Made by a program: the position numbers and the translations under genes. The notes under the pieces are model-generated. The model did not search any database, had not been told where the DNA came from, and saw only the letters and a list, made by a program, of their open reading frames with translations. Below are positions 58,426 through 64,000 of a stretch of DNA of 64,000 nt, one piece after another (the stretch's first letter is position 1; every line of letters begins with the position of its first letter). The stretch comes from Phanerochaete sordida (Eukaryota; Basidiomycota; Agaricomycetes; Polyporales; Phanerochaetaceae). The stretch spans positions 62,001 through 126,000 of the forward strand of contig BPQB01000033.1 in assembly GCA_019973155.2 (NCBI GenBank), written 5' to 3'.

Positions 58426-59713
58426 CTCGGAAAGTAAAACTGGGTATACGGTGCAGTGAGTGCGCAGGCAGGGGTGCAGTAGGGACGCGGGATCCTCAGG
58501 GAGGAGCGTCCCTTGCACATCCTGCGCTCGGCTACTTATTGGCGGGACCCGCAATCAGATAACCCTGACAAGACGCACCACGGCTCCCCTTTGCATGCTC
58601 TGAAGTCACAACTTTACGTGAATAGGGCTTGTTAGCCGCCAGCGATAGGTATAGCCTGAGAGATGGTCATCGGGCGCAACGAGGAGGCATACGGCTTTCA
58701 CAAATATTGGCCACTCACAACGTTCAATCTTGCCCAGAGCCAGAAAGCTCCTCTTTAGACGCATGTTATCGTATGCTGCTTGCGAGGAGACACTTGGATG
58801 CGAAGGCCGTGCGACCACGTACGCGAGAGTGAGGTGGACCCGTGATGTCTAGCCGAGCGAGATAAAGCAACACATGGGGCCTGTACCTGGCGCGTTGCAG
58901 CGCTCTGAAGATACCACGACATCTCTTTAGTGTGGGCCATCCCGCCCTCAATGTGCTCGTTTGATTGAACACTTGCGACGATAGAGCCTCGAAGGCGTCG
59001 CGACTCGGATGTCTCGCAGTCCTCCGAATGATACGACAACGATTCAAGCTCAAGCGCTGTATCATGCGTAGGGCTTGGGAGAAATGTATCAGCAGAGTCT
59101 ACATCGAAGCACATAACGTATAAGACCCACGCATAGTGTTTCTGCATGATGAGCAGGCACAGTCCAAGACTAAGTTGCTCAGTCGCCGGGAGACGACTCG
59201 GCGCCACGCATCGCTGGTATCTTATCGATCCAACTCCATATAATCTAATCGTCTGGTTGCCTATTGCGGTATATGACCTTCTCTCTGGAGGACACCTCAT
59301 TTGCACCTAGTTGGCCAGAGCATAGGGTTTGTAGATACCATGTGCATATACAGGTGAATATCTCACAATGCATAAATAATCGAAAATCCACAGCATATTC
59401 CCCTACCAACATAGGCTGTTCACCGATTTATGCTATGGGCGCGCACATCCACTTGTAGGCTGGACGAGATACCGAGAGGATTCATGCACGCCGTCAGGCA
59501 TCATGGGAGAGATCCCGGATGTTACGCGCCCTATGCATTGTGAGATATCCGACTGTAACATCTGCTCGCTATGATTGGATGCAAGGCAGCAGTGAGGCTA
59601 CAACATACGCCCTACCAGTACAAGTAAAGGTGAAGTAAACAGCTTGAGGTCAACCGTCAACGGATAAAGCACCACAGACGTATGTATACGACGCCGCAGG
59701 AAGTACGTAATGC
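58426..59713. other. Intergenic region between oxygenase copy 2 and the IFI6-like gene
   Basis: About 1.3 kb. A 183-codon open frame at 58755-59306 (-) has no recognised domain and no homologous counterpart in arm 1, so I do not call it. The segment 59310-59700 is AT-rich and empty. Confidence 0.4.
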
Positions 59714-60892
59714 TCAGCAAAGCACACCCACGCCAGCTCCAATCCCAGCGCCGATGCCTCCGATGATCTTGCGCGGCACAGTACCCTTCATCCCAGCGCG
59801 CTGCAGCGCCGAGAACCAGCTGTTCTTCGTGACCGCGGCGCCGTAGAAGGTGCGCTGAGCCCAAGCAGCAGATGTCCCTGGCGCGGTGCAGGTAGTCAGC
59901 ACAACGCTGTACGCGTACGCTTTGGCGTACCTTTCACAGGCCCATAGGGACCGAAGCCGAACATGCTGAGCACCGGGCGCAAAAGCCAGGACTCAGGGAT
60001 GAGCATGGCGGTACCGGCGAAGAGTAGCGTCTCAAACAGGATCGGATGCTGCTCAATGAGGTCACCTAGATCGACGTCAGCGAAGGTGTTCTCATACCGG
60101 GGTCCGACGCGGACAGACCTGTGATGACAACGGCCTTCTCGATGACGGGCTTCGCGTTGTCAAAGGAGATACGGAGGGCCTCGACTCTGTCCGCAGGCAT
60201 GCCATGCTTGCGAGCAACGTCGAGGATCGCCGTCTCGACTTTCTCCAGCGTGGTTCTTGTTACGACCTGACGGTGTTCGTGGCTGGGGGCGTGGTCGGGA
60301 GGGGGGAATGCCTCCTTGAGCTCCTTCAGGACGGCTTGGAGAGCCTCTGCAATGTCGTTCGAGATATCTTCCCAGGTCAAGCCGTTCGTCGTAAGATACT
60401 CGAAGTGCACCTTCATGTCGCTCGCACTGTACTGAAGCTCGTGGAAGGTCGTACGGAATGATTGAACGCTGTCTTTGATGGGCAACTTGCTGACGGCGTC
60501 GTTGAGGTCGTTGTCCATCGCCATGAGCAGGCCGCTAGCGTACGACTCGATGTTCTCCCAGGACGGGAGCGGCATGGCTTGCGCTGCGGAATCTTCGATC
60601 TTGTAGTATATATCTTCGGCGACGTAAGCTTGTTGCCAGTCCTACACCAAGCTGCTTACCTGACGCCTTGTGGGAAGCCCAATCCCATGGCTTCTTCCAG
60701 AACCTGAAACAGGCGGTGAGCGGCCATCGTATCGGGACAAGTTAATCCAGCTTACGGTCGAGAGGACGCTTCTACCACGTACGCGTCCTGCGTAGTCACA
60801 GAGATGGTCAGAGCATTATGTCCAGGCACGAACACGCAGAGGAGGAGCACGCCGATGGAGAGGGCTCCTAGGATCGCTTTGATCGTGTGCAT
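59714..60892 (-). CDS. Secreted or membrane IFI6/IFI27-like (ISG12) domain protein
   Basis: Starts MHTIKAILGALSIGVLLLCV, a likely signal peptide or anchor (first exon 60783-60892). A small exon gives FWKKPWDWASHKAS. Then comes a helical, charged region (PLPSWENIESYASGLLMAMD through EALRISFDNAKPVIEKAVV). The C-terminal part has LFETLLFAGTAMLIPESWLL, FGFGPYGPVKGTSAAWAQ and a Gly-rich end GGIGAGIGAGVGVL. The hydrophobic Gly-rich segment with PxGPVKGS-like motif matches fungal ISG12/IFI6-family proteins. Stop 59714-59716. Animal relatives affect mitochondria and apoptosis; a fungal role is not known to me. It is present only in arm 2 of the mirror block. Confidence 0.75.
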
Positions 60893-60984
60893 CTTTACGG
60901 AGGACGAGGGAGAGCGGCGAGAGGGAAAAGCAAAATGGGGGGTCGGGAAGAGTCGGTGTCGAGGCTTCCCCTCAGAGAGCTGGC

Positions 60985-60992
60985 CTTATATC
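60985..60992 (-). promoter_or_regulatory. TATA-like element of the IFI6-like gene
   Basis: Minus strand reads GATATAAG, about 95 bases upstream of the ATG at 60892. Confidence 0.4.
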
Positions 60993-61164
60993 CGTCTGGT
61001 AAGGTTTGATTTCTGCCTCGAGGAGTGCTGTACTAGGCTTCCTATTACCGCTTTTCAGCGTGGGCGCTTGGCGTTAAGCGATACCTTTTATTCGTGCTCG
61101 TCCTGGTCGTGAACGGACGTCTGGTTTTTGCAGGTCAGAGGCAAGCCAGACTGAACAAAGACAA

Positions 61165-63900
61165 TCAAGTGTATTCGACAGTTTCCCCGACAGCGAGCTT
61201 CATGGGGTCCTGCTCGTACACAGGGCTCTTCTCGGAGATCGAGAGAGCGTCAGAATCATGATCGACCTCGCCTACGCCGGGCGGAGGCCACAGGGTATTG
61301 AGCGTCATCCACACGCTCGCGCTGATGCAGAACGCGAGTGGCCAGGACAAATAGTAGACATGTCTGGCGAACCCGGTCAGTGGACTGCACTGCTGGGTAT
61401 GAGAGGTCTGGACGTACATCCAGGTAGAGTTGACCTGCACTTTGACGGGAGTCACGGTGGCCGCGAAGCCAGGCAGGTTGGGCCATACGCCCTGTCAGAC
61501 AGGTATGAGCATATGTAGCCCCGCAGATCAAAGAATAACCAACCAGAATCCAGGCGATAGGTGCTCGCCAGTTGAGGCCATGCCAGAACCTCACACGTAC
61601 GTCAATCGGGGCTGTACACGAGTGAGATAGCAGCGTACCAGTAGTCACTAGATGCGTTGGGTATATACAGATGTGACAGTTTCAGACGGCGTCCTCGGAG
61701 GAGATGGTAGTCAGCCTGACAAGTCTATGAGTCCATGGACGAGTAGGGCTATCGGAATGTACGTACCACCATGATCCCCGTCAAGGGTGCAAGGAATATG
61801 CCGTAACTCGACATAGCGGAAATGAAAGAGTTTGCGGTCTGTCGGATTGTCAGGCGACGAAAACCAGGAGAGCTAGGACACTGGACGCACGTTCAATATC
61901 CTCCACGGGTTGATGCAAATACCGACGATGGCGATAACGAAAGAGCCTCTGCGTATGTTGAGATATCTGCGAGACGTCAGCAGGTACGCGAATGAAGTTG
62001 TGAATAGATGTACTGTGGGAGCAGCGCTGCAAGATCCATGCCTCCAACCACGCCGCATGCGATGACCTAAACATCGGAGCTCAGATCGGCAATTATAGGA
62101 AGATGCGTCAATGCTCACCGTCACCGACAGCTGGGAAGCCACGAACGCAAGAGAGGCAAAGAAGACCGCAGCACGGGCGCCGGGTCCTTCATGCCGCTGC
62201 ACTGCGGCTAGCAAGTCGTAGATTTTCCTGCGGGCCAAGTTTCAGTGGTACGTTTTGTTTGCGGTGAACACTCGACACATACCACAGCAGCGGCTCGTCG
62301 GGATAAAACCCACGCGCACACGAAGTCGCGACAATCCCCAGGATATTCGTCCCGAGGAGGCACACCGGGATCGCAAAAATCTGGCCCCAGAGCTGGTCGC
62401 CCGACTTCCTCGCATACCTTGAGAAGTCTTCTCCCGTCAGCCCCCCGCCATCGCACACAGATACCCCTAAACTCACCACTCTGGTAGAGAATCCCGCCAG
62501 CCCAGCCTCCGATGCCGCTCGTGATGCAGCGCATCATGACCCAGCCGAGCTGCGCGCCGCGGAGGCGCGGCACGCCCGTCACGGCCGCGGGCACGCTGAA
62601 GAGTGGGCCGCCGCCGCCCTGCTTCGCGAGCGCCCAGATGAAGATGCTGAGCGCGGCGGCGGTCGCGGCGAAGGAGGAGAGGAGCACGGGGAGGCGGTAG
62701 CTGTACGTGCGCGTGAGTCTCCGGGCGGGAAGAACACAGAAGGGGAGGTACCGTTCGGGCTTGAGCATGAAGATTGGGATGGAGAAGATGTAGAAGATGA
62801 TGAACGCGACTGATACGGACACGATGTGAGTTTTATGTTAAAATGCGCGCAGGTGGACCAACCGAAGTCGTTTGTCTCCATACCGATGCCAGACGGGAAG
62901 TGATTTTTCATCCTGTAGAAGCTTGCTGAACACGGCTTTAGCGCGACCCATACTTACGTGTTACGGACAAGGAGCGTGGCATACGTACGCCACAGAGAGC
63001 CGATGAGGACCTTTACCATCTGCCCACCGTACCTGGGTGCCCATGAGTACCACGCTCGCGCTACGCTCCGAGGAACCAAACCCACCAGGATTGCACGCCC
63101 TGCCAGACGCACGACAGGATGATTCGGTTCAGCAGCGTGAACCAGGCGCCGCGTCTAGATATTTCAGAGGGTCAGCAAGGTCGCCCGGAGCATCTACGGA
63201 CGAAGAGGAGATACGCACATGCCCCAGCTCGCTCGGTTGATGATCGCGAATGGTACGTGCCACTTGCCGCCGCCGTGGCCGTTCACAACCAGCGCGATGG
63301 TAATTCTGTAGATGCGCAGTATGAGAGATGTGCGGCTCGCCAGCGCTGAACGACCTACATGATAGTACTGATAGCGTTGACTGTGAAGCAAGAAATCAGC
63401 GACACGCGGCGCGCTCGTCCAAAAGCATGCCCTACCTGCTATCGCTTGGCCTACAGTCAAGCCCAGCGCAACTATAACAGAAGCGTCAGAGTCCGCATCA
63501 TATCGCTAGTGACATGAAGTTACATACGAGAAGCTGCGGCGCCAGACCACTCAGCGATGTTAATCGCTGCCAAATCCGAGCGGCTTCAGTTGTCCGGCCG
63601 AGCAGGAACGCGAAGCGACGCACCTGTCGATATCCAAAAGAACAAAAACGTAGTCTTGGCCCACGTCCTCCTGCACAGCGGCAGCGGCAGCACGTCCGCA
63701 TTGCTGTACGCGGTCGCGCCGGGTCCAGCTTTTATCGTCGCCATACCTGCTCCCCTGCCGATCCGCGCGACGCCGCCTTTTAAGCCGTGGCCGCGAGGCT
63801 GTTGGGGCGCGCCCGCACCCTTTTCCCGCGACTCACCCATCGATTTTCGCGCAGACGAGTCAAGCGCAAGGTGCTGGGGACGCGGCGCGTCCAACCCCAC
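61165..63900 (-). CDS. NCS1-family nucleobase permease, copy 2
   Basis: Intact mirror paralogue of the pseudogene at 28.2-30.9 kb, with the same exon structure. Visible family features: LPLPLCRRTWAKTTFLFFW, LVVNGHGGGKWHVPFAIIN, RGAWFTLLNRIILSCVWQGV, MLKPERYLPFCVLPARRL, LRGAQLGWVMMRCITSGIGG, DQLWGQIFAIPVCLLGTNIL, GGMDLAALLPQYINIRRGSF-type segment, WHGLNWRAPIAW and YYLSWPLAFCISASVW. The protein ends AVGETVEYT at 61165. The family imports uracil, allantoin, uridine or related bases with H+ across the plasma membrane; which one is not decidable here. The start could be 63900 or the internal Met at 63744 (MATIKAGPG); both are conserved in copy 1. A 33-nt segment at 61385-61417 has GT-AG ends and could be a very short intron or coding. 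Confidence 0.85.
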
Positions 63901-64000
63901 CCGCTCGCGACTTTAGTGCGGTTTTTGTAGGCGCTCGGCCCTGAACGCGTCGCTCCGCGGCCCGTCCGCGATGTTGGGGTGAGCATTCTGGTCGCTTGAG

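Larger units (their letters stand above)
49493..63900 (-). repeat. Arm 2 of mirror-image segmental duplication
   Basis: Contains F-box 7, F-box 8, oxygenase 2, an extra IFI6-like gene and permease 2, all on -. It is longer than arm 1 by about 2 kb, mostly from the extra gene and the F-box 8 insertion. The duplication may continue beyond the right end of the window. Confidence 0.8.

Noticed and set aside
58755..59306. 183-codon minus-strand frame as a gene
   Set aside because: No recognised domain, no signal or membrane pattern, and no counterpart in arm 1; too weak to call.
28217..63900. The inverted arms as an assembly artefact or collapsed haplotypes
   Set aside because: Paralogues differ throughout, arm 2 has an extra gene, one permease is mutated, and the spacer is unique; a fold-back would give near-identity.

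Overview
The window reads as nuclear DNA of a basidiomycete fungus, most likely an Agaricomycete. Almost every gene is broken by many 44-62 nt GT-AG introns, coding DNA is GC-rich, and there is a 446-residue beta-tubulin with basidiomycete-like features, two adenylate-forming reductases (adenylation-thiolation-reductase) and a large family of F-box genes. Gene models were built by hand from splice signals and from comparing paralogues inside the window. The best ones (the reductase at 5.0-9.2 kb, the F-box gene at 34.3-37.0 kb, the DUF3433-like gene and the SMP gene) give exon sums divisible by three. I saw no transposase, reverse transcriptase, CRISPR array, rRNA or tRNA, but tRNAs were not searched exhaustively.

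Left part (1-25.2 kb): a ubiquitin-like/zinc-finger protein (5' end unresolved), beta-tubulin, reductase A (+), two F-box/zinc-finger genes (-), an SMP-domain LEA-like gene (+), a DUF3433-like membrane protein (+) and reductase B (-). A and B are paralogues in opposite orientation.

Right part (27-64 kb): the dominant feature is a mirror-image duplication. Reading rightward, arm 1 holds an NCS1 nucleobase permease (28.2-30.9 kb, broken by a nonsense codon), a 2-oxoglutarate/Fe(II) oxygenase (32.0-33.9), F-box gene 4 (34.3-37.0) and F-box gene 5 (37.9-40.4). Reading leftward from the right end, arm 2 holds an apparently intact permease (63.9-61.2), an IFI6-like gene found only here (60.9-59.7), the oxygenase paralogue (58.4-56.6), F-box gene 8 (56.0-52.9) and F-box gene 7 (52.1-49.5). 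The spacer carries a divergent F-box gene (6) and a SulP/SLC26 transporter with STAS and cyclic-nucleotide-binding-like domains. A dead F-box copy (3) lies just left of arm 1.

The eight F-box loci (seven apparently coding, one pseudogene) share an architecture I cannot match to a named family: N-terminal F-box, a Cys-rich motif, a long helical middle, a C2H2-like and a CxC..H motif, and a C-terminal CxxC module ending in an intron-split HGREARLxDA tail. The most notable system here is this family together with the mirrored permease-oxygenase-F-box block. A possible reading of the permease plus oxygenase is nucleobase uptake and oxidation; that is inference.
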